Part shown: positions 1 to 10,639 of the stretch, in pieces | Numbering within the stretch: position 1 is the stretch's first letter | Layout: every line of letters starts with the position of its first letter | From: Macrostomum hystrix | Taxonomy: Eukaryota; Platyhelminthes; Macrostomidae | Length of the DNA: 64,000 bases | Assembly: GCA_950097015.1 (NCBI GenBank) | Contig: CATNEN010000033.1 | Coordinates: forward strand, 1,736,001-1,800,000 | Direction: 5' to 3' | Position numbers and translations under genes: made by a program | The notes under the pieces: model-generated | Seen by the model: the letters and a program-made list of their open reading frames with translations, nothing else | Told to the model about the DNA's origin: nothing | Databases searched by the model: none

Positions 1-65
1 GACACACAGACAGAGAGACTGTCAGACAGACAGACAGACAGAGAGACAGACAGACACAGACAGAC

Positions 66-110
<45 letters not shown>

Positions 111-127
111 CAGACAGACAGAAAGAA

Positions 128-165
<38 letters not shown>

Positions 166-215
166 GCAGCTAGAAAGACAGGCTGAGGGTTGACGGACAG
201 ACAGCAAAGTATTTC
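1..215. repeat. GACA tetranucleotide microsatellite
   Basis: Degenerate (GACA)n/(CAGA)n runs fill the first 215 bases and stop just before a splice acceptor. The array therefore lies in the intron ahead of the exon at 227-478. It continues past the left edge of the window. Confidence 0.9.
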
Positions 216-226
216 CTCCACCACAG

Positions 227-478
227 GTGATCGCCCTATCCGGCCTATTCCTGCTGCTGTTCCTGGGCAACACAACCACCACCCTGGGCGTGGTGAAGCA
301 GAAGATGAAGGCCGAGGGCTACTCGCTGCGGGCTAAGCTGAAGCGCAAGTACAGGTTCAGCGTCATGTCCGCCTACGGCCGGAGCAGCTCCTCCCCAGCC
401 GAAGCCTCTCCGGCTTCTGGCGCCGCCTCCGACACGGACAAGCGGGCCTCGTCTGACGAGCATGACAAGACCAACTGA
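227..478 (+). CDS. Last exon of an unrecognised membrane protein (partial)
   Basis: A pyrimidine-rich tract and CAG acceptor end at 226, and the frame then stays open to TGA at 476-478, giving 83 residues. It begins with a hydrophobic segment ([13 protein letters not shown]) that looks like a membrane helix. A basic stretch follows (residues about 25-48, with KLKRKYRF), then a Ser/Ala-rich, charged, probably cytoplasmic tail ending DKTN. Upstream exons lie outside the window. The shape suggests the C-terminal end of a multi-pass protein. I do not recognise the family and assign no function. Confidence 0.5.
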   Translation: MIALSGLFLLLFLGNTTTTLGVVKQKMKAEGYSLRAKLKRKYRFSVMSAYGRSSSSPAEASPASGAASDTDKRASSDEHDKTN

Positions 479-1265
479 TGGGGGGTGTGCGACAACTAAC
501 TGTGACATCCGTGACACTGTGACTTGCGAAACCGATGCTAAAAATGCATTCCAATCGGTATTAGGTTGGGGCGCGTGTTGGTAGAAGGCGTGCATAACAC
601 GTGGAATTTGGGCATAACAGGTGGAAAGTGGTCATAACAGGTAAGTGGTTAGTAGAAGGCGGGAAAACTTTTTAATTCTCTAGGACCAAGAATTGCCAGT
701 AAATATTTGCTTATTTATCGTAGTTGTTGATATTCGCTTTAATAATTTCATTTGCGATACCGCTATAAGTCGGTTGTTTCAGACTTAGCGCCGAGTCTAA
801 CTGTTCTATACGTGCTTTATAATGTACTGGACAGGTTCGGACCTGTCAGTCACCCAAATTTCAAAAAAAAATTGCCATCTATCTTTTTTTCAATAAAATC
901 TTTAGGTGATTTGATTTAATCCATCTAATATTTGTGCTGCTTGAACATTTGTTACTTGTTAGTAGTCACTTTTAGAACAACAGCGCTGGATTTTTGCTAG
1001 ACTGACTCGTGAATTCTACTAGCCACATTATGCAAGCTCCATTTTGCAGGTACCTGTACCTTTGCGCCTTGATTGATTTTCTTCAATTGACTCCGATTAT
1101 GCACTGTAGCACGCAACGCACATTTTTATCCAACGCATAATACACAGACATCCATTTTCAAAACCGTAGCCTAGAGAAAAATATGACGAAATTTAGAATT
1201 TTCTGCAACTTTTCGAATATTTTTCATGCTTTTAGAATTTCAGCGTGAGTTATTTAACATTTTTA
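479..1265. other. Non-genic AT-rich stretch
   Basis: No coding exon, RNA gene or recognisable repeat was seen between the terminal exon and the 26-bp array. The 3' untranslated region of the preceding gene probably lies at its start. Confidence 0.5.
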
Positions 1266-1271
1266 CAAAGG

Positions 1272-2740
1272 GCGGCTATCAGATCAGAGGATCTGTGAGG
1301 GCTGTCTAATCTGAGGATCTGTGAGGGCTGTCTGATCTGAGGATCTGGGAGGGCTGTCTGATCTGAGGATCTGGGAGGGCTGTCTGATCTGAGGATCTGG
1401 GAGGGCTGTCTGATCTGAGGATCTGGGAGGGCTGTCTAATCTGAGGATCTGGGAGGGCTGTCTGATCTGAGGATCTGTGAGGGCTGTCTTATCTGAGGAT
1501 CTGGGAGGGCTGTCTAATCTGAGGATCTGGGAGGGCTGTCTGATCTGAGGATCTGGGAGGGCTGTCTGATCTGAGGATCTGGGAGGGCTGTCTAATCTGA
1601 GGATCTGGGAGGGCTGTCTGATCTGAGGATCTGTGAGGGCTGTCTTATCTGAGGATCTGGGAGGGCTGTCTAATCTGAGGATCTGGGAGGGCTGTCTGAT
1701 CTGAGGATCTGGGAGGGCTGTCTAATCTGAGGATCTGGGAGGGCTGTCTGATCTGAGGATCTGGGAGGGCTGTCTAATCTGAGGATCTGGGAGGGCTGTC
1801 TGATCTGAGGATCTGGGAGGGCTGTCTGATCTGAGGATCTGTGAGGGCTGTCTTATCTGAGGATCTGGGAGGGCTGTCTAATCTGAGGATCTGGGAGGGC
1901 TGTCTGATCTGAGGATCTGGGAGGGCTGTCTGATCTGAGGATCTGGGAGGGCTGTCTAATCTGAGGATCTGGGAGGGCTGTCTGATCTGAGGATCTGTGA
2001 GGGCTGTCTTATCTGAGGATCTGGGAGGGCTGTCTAATCTGAGGATCTGGGAGGGCTGTCTGATCTGAGGATCTGGGAGGGCTGTCTGATCTGAGGATCT
2101 GTGAGGGCTGTCTTATCTGAGGATCTGGGAGGGCTGTCTAATCTGAGGATCTGTGAGGGCTGTCTGATCTGAGGATCTGGGAGGGCTGTCTGATCTGAGG
2201 ATCTGGGAGGGCTGTCTGATCTGAGGATCTGTGAGGGCTGTCTGATCTGAGGATCTGGGAGGGCTGTCTGATCTGAGGATCTGTGAGGGCTGTCTGATCT
2301 GAGGATCTGTGAGGGCTGTCTTATCTGAGGATCTGGGAGGGCTGTCTAATCTGAGGATCTGGGAGGGCTGTCTGATCTGAGGATCTGTGAGGGCTGTCTT
2401 ATCTGAGGATCTGGGAGGGCTGTCTGATCTGAGGATCTGGGAGGGCTGTCTGATCTGAGGATCTGTGAGGGCTGTCTGATCTGAGGATCTGGGAGGGCTG
2501 TCTGATCTGAGGATCTGGGAGGGCTGTCTGATCTGAGGATCTGTGAGGGCTGTCTTATCTGAGGATCTGGGAGGGCTGTCTGATCTGAGGATCTGGGAGG
2601 GCTGTCTGATCTGAGGATCTGGGAGGGCTGTCTGATCTGAGGATCTGGGAGGGCTGTCTAATCTGAGGATCTGGGAGGGCTGTCTGATCTGAGGATCTGG
2701 GAGGGCTGTCTGATCTGAGGATCTGGGAGGGCTGTCTGAT
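1272..2740. repeat. 26-bp minisatellite, about 56 copies
   Basis: Head-to-tail 26-base units carry the core GAGGATCTGGGAGGGCTGTC. A few sites vary between units: TGATCT, TAATCT or TTATCT, and CTGGGAG or CTGTGAG. The variants recur in blocks, so groups of units were copied together. The unit is not a multiple of three and has no stop in some minus frames, so it yields artificial proline/serine-rich ORFs that are not genes. Confidence 0.97.
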
Positions 2741-2742
2741 TT

Positions 2743-3430
2743 GTTTGAGGAGCTTGAAGGGTAGCAGCGCTGGTCACGGTGGTAAAATTCTGACAATTAG
2801 ATAGAATTATTGGGTACACAAAATGAAATTCGTGACTAACCAGCTTACTCAAATGAAGCACACTCATTAAGCTAAACTCGCTGTAACCGTGTGCGCACTG
2901 CGGTGCATGTATATATAAATCCTTGGTGTTTAACACCAACAACCGGTAAAGTGCTGTTTATTAGAAATGAGCTGAATATAATTATTTTAAGGGCCGCATG
3001 CCTTATTCAAGAGTGGCGAACGCTAAAAAACTAAGCAATTTACAATCGGGAAGGGAAATAAGTGTTGGAAGCGAAAACATGTAGGCCAGACAAGTCAAAT
3101 ATTGATTTGCTTGACTTCCTCACTCCACGGGCTTGTCCGAGTTCGACAGCTCGGTGTCAACAAATACTGAACGATTAGAAAAAAAAATTCTGCATTTTTT
3201 TGTTAGAAATTAAGTCTTAGAAAACAGTGAAAAATCTGACGCAAACTGTGCAATGCGGCATGTGTTGTGACATTTGACTAGTGCTGAACTGCAGATACTG
3301 ATGAAACATGAGACATGAGACAAAGCTAAAGATCTGACCTACGCGTAGTCTGGTGGGTGTGTACATTGACTGAGTGGGGTTGTGGGTTAGTGGGGGTGGT
3401 TGCGATCACTGCCTGGGGGTTGTCGGCCGG
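2743..3430. other. Non-genic stretch between two minisatellites
   Basis: Unique sequence of mixed composition. No coding exon or structured RNA was recognised. Confidence 0.4.
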
Positions 3431-3798
3431 CTGAACACTGGCTGGGTGGGGTGGGGGTGAACACTGGCTGGGTGGGGTGGGGGCTGAACACTGGCTGGGT
3501 GGGGTGGGGGTGAACACTGGCTGGGTGGGGGTGGGGCTGAACACTGGCTGGGTGGGGTGGGGCCGAACACTGGCTGGGTGGGGTGGGGGTGAACACTGGC
3601 TGGGTGGGGGTGGGGCTGAACACTGGCTGGGTGGGGTGGGGCCGAACACTGGCTGGGTGGGGTGGGGGTGAACACTGGCTGGGTGGGGGTGGGGCTGAAC
3701 ACTGGCTGGGTGGGGTGGGGGTGAACACTGGCTGGGTGGGGTGGGGGTGAACACTGGCTGGGTGGGGTGGGGGTGAACACTGGCTGGGTGGGGTGGGG
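3431..3798. repeat. G-rich 26/27-bp minisatellite
   Basis: About 14 tandem units share GAACACTGGCTGGGTGGGG and a variable run of further Gs. Every unit has three or more G-runs of 3-5 on the plus strand, so the array has strong G-quadruplex potential. Three overlapping proline-rich minus-strand ORFs here are repeat read-through. Confidence 0.96.
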
Positions 3799-3799
3799 G

Positions 3800-4390
3800 T
3801 AAGTTGTACATTTGCTGTACATGGGTTGTACATGGGTGTAGGATTCGCATGAATGATTGAAACCGCTCGCATTTAGTAAATTTAATTAGCAGACACAAAG
3901 CCACCAAATCTGTTAAAGAACTGCTCCAGAAGGTATTGACAGTCAGTTATCCCGAGAATAAAATTAGCATTAACGAATAATTCATAACTGATGCGTAATA
4001 CGCGTCTCAAAATTTAAGTTTGCAGCGAATTGAGCGCATAAAAACAAATTTACATCACAATAGGTTGGCAGTTGTGATAAGCGTATTTAGCATTTCAAGA
4101 AATGCTAGCCAATCACTAAAGCGCACTGCAATCTGGTCATTGCTACTGAATTATCTGAAACAAAATAAAGCAGGAATATTGAGAGTATCAGTCCGAGCTT
4201 ACAGTTATAAATCTACTTTAAAAGTATTTAAGACACAATCATCAGCAAATCGTGGAGTCTGACAGCCAATTGAGACTGAAGTAATGAAGATTTTTGGCAC
4301 CTAGTTGGCCCTGGTGCTGCGTACGTCTGAAATTCAGCGAGAAACTGTTTGTGAGAATAGGAATATGCTCGGAAATAAAATTCCCTCAAA
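3800..4390. other. Non-genic stretch downstream of the SYAP1-like gene
   Basis: No supported gene. It lies immediately 3' of the minus-strand SYAP1-like gene and probably includes its 3' untranslated region. Confidence 0.4.
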
Positions 4391-4397
4391 TCCTACC

Positions 4398-5288
4398 TCA
4401 GTGTTGATCACCAGCATCCGCGTTGTTCCGTGGTTCGACCCCGGCCAGTTCGAGCTGCAGCTCCCGCTCCCAGTCGTCGCCAACAACTTCAACATCGTCT
4501 TCGATGTTGCTAACTTCGTCAACTTCCAGTTTGTCGCGCGACGGCACCCGCTCGAAGCTGTCGCCACTGACAGATGACGAGGCAGAGGCTGGCGACGGAC
4601 ATGACTTGGCTTCTATAGCAACTGTCGCTAAGGTGGTTTCTGGACGCGCGGAGAGCGCCTGATTCGAGCGCTGAATGAGGTTAATCTGGAATTCGAAAAA
4701 AACTGTCTTTGAATATCCCCCCAGCTTCTCTCTCTTCCATACAGGGATTACCGCACTTTTCACAGAACAATAGTTTTTCCCACTTCCCCAGAACCCCAGT
4801 TTCTGCCAGTCCAGAAGAATCAGCAGCCAACTAACCCTGTAGAAATAGTTCCTCCAGAACTGGTCCTCGGCCAGTCTCCTGGGCACCAGCCGAAAGCGCA
4901 TCTGCCGCAGTGCCGGATCGGCTTCGAGCGCTGCGGCAGCGGAGGGCAGCGCCGATTCCAGTTGAAACTCTGCGTCAAAGGCGCAGCCTCTTGGCGGAGA
5001 TCGAAGAAAATTACGAGGATCCTGGGCAAGGGCCAGCACCTGACTGCGCGCTCCTGGCTCAAGGCCCAACCAGGGGGGCTGCACAGCGGGCGGCTCAGCG
5101 GATTCTGTTGCTTGATTGACAGCTGGTTCAGCAGCAGAAACTGCCGCAGCTGCGGCTGCAGCAACGACGCTGGTAGCTCGCCGGCCCAGGCTGAAGATTG
5201 CCGAGCCCCAGCTTCTGGCCGCCTCGCTTAGCGTTGATTCGCCTGACGACAGCGGCGCAGCCGGTGACACTGTGGAGTCAGTCAGCAT
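4398..5288 (-). CDS. SYAP1: SYAP1-like BSD-domain protein (two coding exons)
   Basis: Proposed coding exons on the minus strand are 5288-4836 and 4685-4398, joined across a 150-bp intron (donor GTTAGT, acceptor TTCCAG) in phase 0, giving about 246 residues. The N-terminal half is Ala/Ser-rich. The BSD domain follows (FLRSPP, then LVPRRLAEDQFWRNYFYR continuing into INLIQRSNQAL) and splits exactly at the intron. An acidic tail with DDWERELQLEL matches the C-terminal region of synapse-associated protein 1. Mammalian SYAP1 acts in insulin/EGF-dependent Akt signalling, and I infer only the family here. A CAG acceptor sits about 20 bases upstream of the ATG, so a 5' UTR intron or spliced-leader addition is likely. 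Shorter than human SYAP1 (352 residues). Confidence 0.82.
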   Translation of the reverse strand: MLTDSTVSPAAPLSSGESTLSEAARSWGSAIFSLGRRATSVVAAAAAAAVSAAEPAVNQATESAEPPAVQPPWLGLEPGARSQVLALAQDPRNFLRSPPRGCAFDAEFQLESALPSAAAALEADPALRQMRFRLVPRRLAEDQFWRNYFYRVSWLLILLDWQKLGFWGSGKNYCSVKSAVIPVWKREKLGGYSKTVFFEFQINLIQRSNQALSARPETTLATVAIEAKSCPSPASASSSVSGDSFERVPSRDKLEVDEVSNIEDDVEVVGDDWERELQLELAGVEPRNNADAGDQH

Positions 5289-5339
5289 CGGCAGATTCGC
5301 TCACACACTGCAAAGGCAAATTCATAAGCTAGGTATGTG

Positions 5340-6285
5340 AGAGTGGCTGAGTTAGGGCTGAGGGGCGTTGAGAAGAGCTGAGAGTGGCTGAGTATGGGCT
5401 GTGAGGGTGGCTGAGTATGGGCTATGAGGGTGGCTGAGTTTAGGCTGTGAGGGTGGCTGAGTATAGGCTGTGAGGGTGGCTAAGAGCTGTGGGGTGACTA
5501 AGTAAGAGCTGTGAGGGTGGCTGAGTATAGGCTGTGAGGGTGGCTAAGTATAGGCTGTGAGGGTGGCTGAGTATAGGCTGTGAGGGTGGCTGAGTTTAGG
5601 CTGTGAGGGTGGCTGAGTATAGGCTGTGAGGGTGGCTGAGTATAGGCTGTGAGGGTGGCTGAGTATAGGCTGTGAGGGTGGCTGAGTTTAGGCTGTGAGG
5701 GTGGCTGAGTATAGGCTGTGAGGGTGGCTGAGTATAGGCTGTGAGGGTGGCTGAGTATAGGCTGTGAGGGTGGCTGAGTATAGGCTGTGAGGGTGGCTGA
5801 GTTTAGGCTGTGAGGGTGGCTGAGTATAGGCTGTGAGGGTGGCTAAGAGCTGTGGGGTGACTAAGTAAGAGCTGTGAGGGTTGCTGAGTATAGGCTGTGA
5901 GGGTGGCTAAGTATAGGCTGTGAGGGTGGCTGAGTATAGGCTGTGAGGGTGGCTGAGTTTAGGCTGTGAGGGTGGCTGAGTATAGGCTGTGAGGGTGGCT
6001 GAGTATAGGCTGTGAGGGTGGCTGAGTATAGGCTGTGAGGGTGGCTGAGTTTAGGCTGTGAGGGTGGCTGAGTATAGGCTGTGAGGGTGGCTGAGTATAG
6101 GCTGTGAGGGTGGCTGAGTATAGGCTGTGAGGGTGGCTGAGTATAGGCTGTGAGGGTGGCTGAGTATAGGCTGTGAGGGTGGCTGAGTATAGGCTGTGAG
6201 GGTGGCTGAGTATAGGCTGTGAGGGTGGCTAAGTATAGGCTGTGAGGGTGGATAAGTATTAGATATGAGAGTGGCTGAGTGAGGG
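5340..6285. repeat. 23-bp minisatellite, about 40 copies
   Basis: Units of 23 bases carry the core GAGGGTGGCTGAGTATAGGC. Variants TTTAGG and CTAAG are distributed regularly. A distinctive pair of odd units containing AAGAGCTGTGGGGTGAC occurs at 5481 and again at 5844, showing a 363-bp duplicated block. It begins about 50 bp upstream of the SYAP1-like start codon, so it sits in or next to that gene's promoter. Confidence 0.96.
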
Positions 6286-7061
6286 CTGCAAGATTGGAAG
6301 GATATAAAAACAAAATCTATTTAGAAAACACAAATTTGTAAGCTACCAATAAATATATAATTGATATATTGCATGCTCTATCAATGATTATGGTGCTTAC
6401 ACTAATATGCATGAAATTTAGATCTAGATATCTAGATCTAGATAGGAGAAACTGCCTATTTGGCAATATAAGAGACTAGGGCCTAGAGACATAGCTATAA
6501 CTTATAACTTAATATAAATATTATAAATTCATTAATTAAAGAAACTTAAAAAATCCTAATAATTAAATTAAATATTCATAATAATAATAAAAACTATTAT
6601 TATTATTATTAAAATGTGCATGCCATCTATGGGTGCTGATTTTTTTCTTCTATTTTTTTGACAACAAATATTTTAATGGACAATGAGAAACATAACATAA
6701 AAAGCAAAGTTTTGTAGGATTCAACTATCGAGCTGGGAATATATAATAAATATTAGGCCTTAGGCAAAGTATAACTTATTATTAAATAATGCTTTAGACA
6801 TATAAGATATATAAAATACCTATAAGATACCTATTTGGTCTCAATGTTTGATAGGCCAATCTATAATTAATTTTTTACATTAGTGAATTTCTGAAGATTC
6901 ATTCCATTTTTACCTTACACTTGTTTAACCAATAAGTCAATAACACTTGCCCTGAACTTGGCTCTAAAGAAAATTGTAGGCCTGATCCCTTTTCTAGACT
7001 ATATAAACTAGTTCCTGTCACTCTCACTCATGGTCATATAACTATATGCTCTAGGCCCCAT

Positions 7062-7103
<42 letters not shown>

Positions 7104-8670
7104 TTTATTTTTATATAATACTTAGGGCCTAGCCATATATAACATAGTAGCTAAACTGTCAGTGTCATTAAAGGGTAAAGCTGTGTAGAGGTGTAGGCGT
7201 GTAACTACTATGGTTAGCTAGCTAATCAATGCTATTGTGTCAATGGAAGCAGTCTAGCTACCAGGGAACAGAAAGTGCATAGCCAAGTCTATGACCCTGA
7301 CCTTGCTACCTTGTTAGGAAACCTAGGGTTATAGTAGGCCAAAAAATAATTAAATAGCTAGGCTAATATACAATATGATTTATTGGGCTAAATAGTCCCA
7401 AATTTTAATGACAGTAGTCATGCTAGTAAGTTTTGGCTATCAGATGCTATTACATTAGTGTACATTAAGGGCAACAGCTTGTTTTTAAGTCCAGTATTAC
7501 GCAGGTTTATACATTATTATTAATAAATTTCAAAAGTGCTTTATATACAACTCAACGACTATCCCACTTTATTGTGACGCCTAAAAATACTCTTACACTA
7601 CAGATGGCCATTTTTGTGTTTTCCACTTAGACCCTAAAAACTTAACCTTGAAACTATTTACTAAAAATACACTTCAAACTTGTTATACTGAAAAAAATCG
7701 CACCTTTTCATTGTTCTAAATTCCTAAGAAAAAAATATACTTGACATTCTGTTAGTTACTTCGAGTGTTTTTCCTTCGTCACATATCCACATTGTCAATA
7801 GAAATTTGCATATTTATCATTGGCCTAGACAGATTATACTTTTTTTCTCTCAGTAGGCCCTATTTATAATTTCTAGACGAAGGAAGCACCATAATCATTT
7901 TAAGACTTAACAGTTGGTCTGAAAGTCAAACAATGACATACATTTTACAAGCTAACTTGAGTTAGTTATTACTTTACATTGCTAGCCTCTTAACAATCAC
8001 GATTTCTTTCTGATGCTAAATAAGCTTGCAGGTCCATATTTAGAGCACTAAAATTGTACCAAGTTAGAGCATCCAACAAAAAAGTAAAAAGGCAAAATCA
8101 TTACCTTTCTGGAAATATTACAAACAGTCCTTAGTTGGATTGTGCTTTAAAAAGTACAATTTTTTTTTAATTTCTGCCCCCTTGTTAAAATATCAGCAAA
8201 AATACAGATATGTCAAAATTATATCAAGATATATTGAAAAGCCAATAATGAATAAATTGTGCACATAAGCATATTTAATACTATGAAAATGGCTCAAGCT
8301 CACATGGGCTAAAATCTTTCTATTTGACAGGAAATTTGTAGCTAAATGCGAAAGACTTCGACTATTTTAGAGCTAAAGAAAATTTAAATGCTATAAATTT
8401 CCGCATTTGTTCCAACAGAATCTCTTGAAATGTGTTAATTTTTATTAAACAGTATAAGTAAGATACAGTTATACATAAAAATTGAATTTGAAATTTGAAA
8501 TAGTTAAAACTAAGATTTGCACTGACAAATATGCAATAACTTTGTCCTTTGCGAATTTTAGCATCCATAAATAGTTTTAAACTAGCTAGAACTTTAAAAC
8601 ATAGCTCATATAGGCATAGTGACTTTTATAAGTAATGGTTATCTATAAAATTTTTCATTTCACTCTTAAC
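6286..8670. other. AT-rich non-genic stretch upstream of the first SLC16 gene
   Basis: About 2.4 kb of AT-rich unique DNA without a supported exon. It contains a 22-bp perfect palindrome (6419-6440), a short ATT/AAT run near 6580-6612 and a TA microsatellite (7063-7100). The word TAGGCC recurs several times despite the AT-rich background. Confidence 0.5.
7063..7100. repeat. TA dinucleotide microsatellite
   Basis: About 19 uninterrupted TA units. Confidence 0.97.
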
Positions 8671-8710
8671 TTTCAGCAAGTAATTTCCAACACTGCGAAC
8701 AACGAAAATC

Positions 8711-10638
8711 ATGGATTATGGCAAAGCATTGGACGGTGGCTGGGGCTGGATGATTGTTTTGTCTGTTCATTTCATGCACTTTCTGACTGGTGGGCTTGAC
8801 AGAGCGAGCGGCGTTTTCTACCGGGAAATTCTGACTGATATGCAAGAGTCTTCAGCATCAACGGCCGGATTCACAGCACTGCTGTTCTCGTCCAGGTTCA
8901 TGAGTGGTGAGTCCAGTCAGCAGATTCAATCTTCTTGGCGTAGAACTCCATTGATCTTTCCTTCCCTCATTCCAGGCCCCGTAGCTGGGGTCTTGTGCAA
9001 GTACTTCGGAAATCGCAAGGTCATGATGGCTGGAGGAATGATTTCATTCTTCGGCGTGCTGCTGAGCTCGTTCTGTCGGAGCCTGGCACTCATCTATCTG
9101 ACCCTCGGCTTCATGACGGGAGTCGGAAACGGACTGGCCTACACCTCAGGCTTGCTGGCCGTGAACGACTACTTCAACCGTCGCAAGGCCACCGCTCTCG
9201 GCATCGCGACTGCGGGCACCGGAGTCGGCAGCTTCGTGCTGCCCCTGCTCACCCAGTATCTCATCCAGGTTTACTCATTCCGCGGCTGCATGCTCATCCT
9301 GAGCGCACTGTCGCTCAACCTGACCGTGTGCGGATCGCTGCTGTACCCGCTGCCGCAGACGCCTGGAAGTCAAGACAAGCCTGAGGCCATGCCGCTAAGA
9401 GAAACAGAAGGTACGTTGGCGGTTGCGACTAAAGGTCCGAAGCAGCAGGCCCAGGGCGAATGCGGTGAGATGACGGCTGAGACTCAGAGAGAGAATGAGC
9501 GACTCAGCGAGGATAGAAAAAGAGATGATAAGGGCCGTGACGATAAGGAATTGATGCCAGCGAGAGCCGCAGACAGTCCGAGCAGCGGCCCCTGCCGTCG
9601 GTTTTTTTCCGAGCTGTGGGCAAACTTTGACCTAAAGCTGTTCCTCAACTGGCAATTCAGTGTGTTCGCAGTTGCCGCGCTGTTCATCTCGGCCGGCTTC
9701 AAGCCTGTGGCGGTCATCCTGCCACACCATGCGCAGCTGAGAGGCCTGAGTAGCACCATGTCCGTGCTGCTGATCTCCATTGCTGGTGAGAATTTCGCGA
9801 AAAATGCTGACTGACTGAAAGTGCCTGCAAGCGCTTACAGTGGTTCTGTACCAGTTATCGAGTTCGAGTGTCTGTTAGTGAAAGCACCTTGATTTGAGCT
9901 TAAAACAAAAGTTTTTTATAGGCGGCTGCTTAAACTCCCATCATCAGGCAAGTTAACTGTTTCACTGGGTTGTACATCCAGTCAGACCTTTTCATTTTCA
10001 GACTTGTCACTAACTTGTCACTTTGTTATATAGGGGCTTAGCCCTCAGGGGTGCACATGCAAAAATGCACTTTCTCTACGGTGAATCCTAAATTTATTGC
10101 TATCGCGGGCTCGATATCTGGCCATTGTTCAGCAATTTACTAGGCTGATTCTCAAACCACTAAGGCGCCTGCGACACGCTGTCCCGCTTCTCCCTCGGCC
10201 TGTTGTTCGACATTCCCCTCCTGCTGCCGTATCGGAGACGCATCTGGAGCCTCGGCATGCTGCTCACAGCCAGCGGCATCGCCGCCTTCGCATTCATGCA
10301 CAGCCTGGCACCCTTCGTGCTCGTGTCCGCGGCGTTCGGCCTCACCTCCGGCCTGTTTGTGAGCCAGCTCTACTGCGTGCTCGGCGACCTGATCGGTCGG
10401 GAGCGCTGCCGCACCGGCATCGGCCTGCTGATTCTGTGCCGCGGCGTCGGTCGTCGCCATCGGTCCGCCGCTGGCCGGAGCTCTGAAGGATGCCACAGGC
10501 TCCTACCAGCTGTCCTTCTGCGCTCTCGGCGCCTGTACCTTCGCCGGCTTTGTCAGTTTGTGCGCCCTGGACGTCGCGCTGACGCTGCTAGGCCGGCGTC
10601 GTCGGCAGAGTCCCGACCTTGCCATTGAGATTTCCTAG
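8711..10638 (+). CDS. SLC16 monocarboxylate transporter, copy A (frameshift in exon 3)
   Basis: Three exons: 8711-8906, 8976-9785 and 10165-10638. Both introns are phase 1 (donors GTGAGT and GTGAGA). Exon 1 carries the TM1 signature DGGWGWM. Exon 2 holds the family motif YFNRRKATALG of TM5, a long charged loop, then TM7. Exon 3 has the DTLSR Asp/Arg pair that matches the substrate-site pair of mammalian MCT1, with the remaining helices. Members of this family carry lactate, pyruvate or other monocarboxylates across the plasma membrane, usually with protons; the substrate cannot be read here. Compared with the sister copies there is one extra T near 10451, which throws the last 60 or so residues out of frame. 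Without that base the length would be about 492 residues. A CAG acceptor at 8676 precedes the ATG. Confidence 0.85.
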
Positions 10639-10639
10639 C

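Noticed and set aside
1272-2740. Regular repeat arrays resembling a CRISPR
   Set aside because: Units are directly adjacent without unique spacers, the DNA is eukaryotic and no cas genes exist; these are minisatellites.
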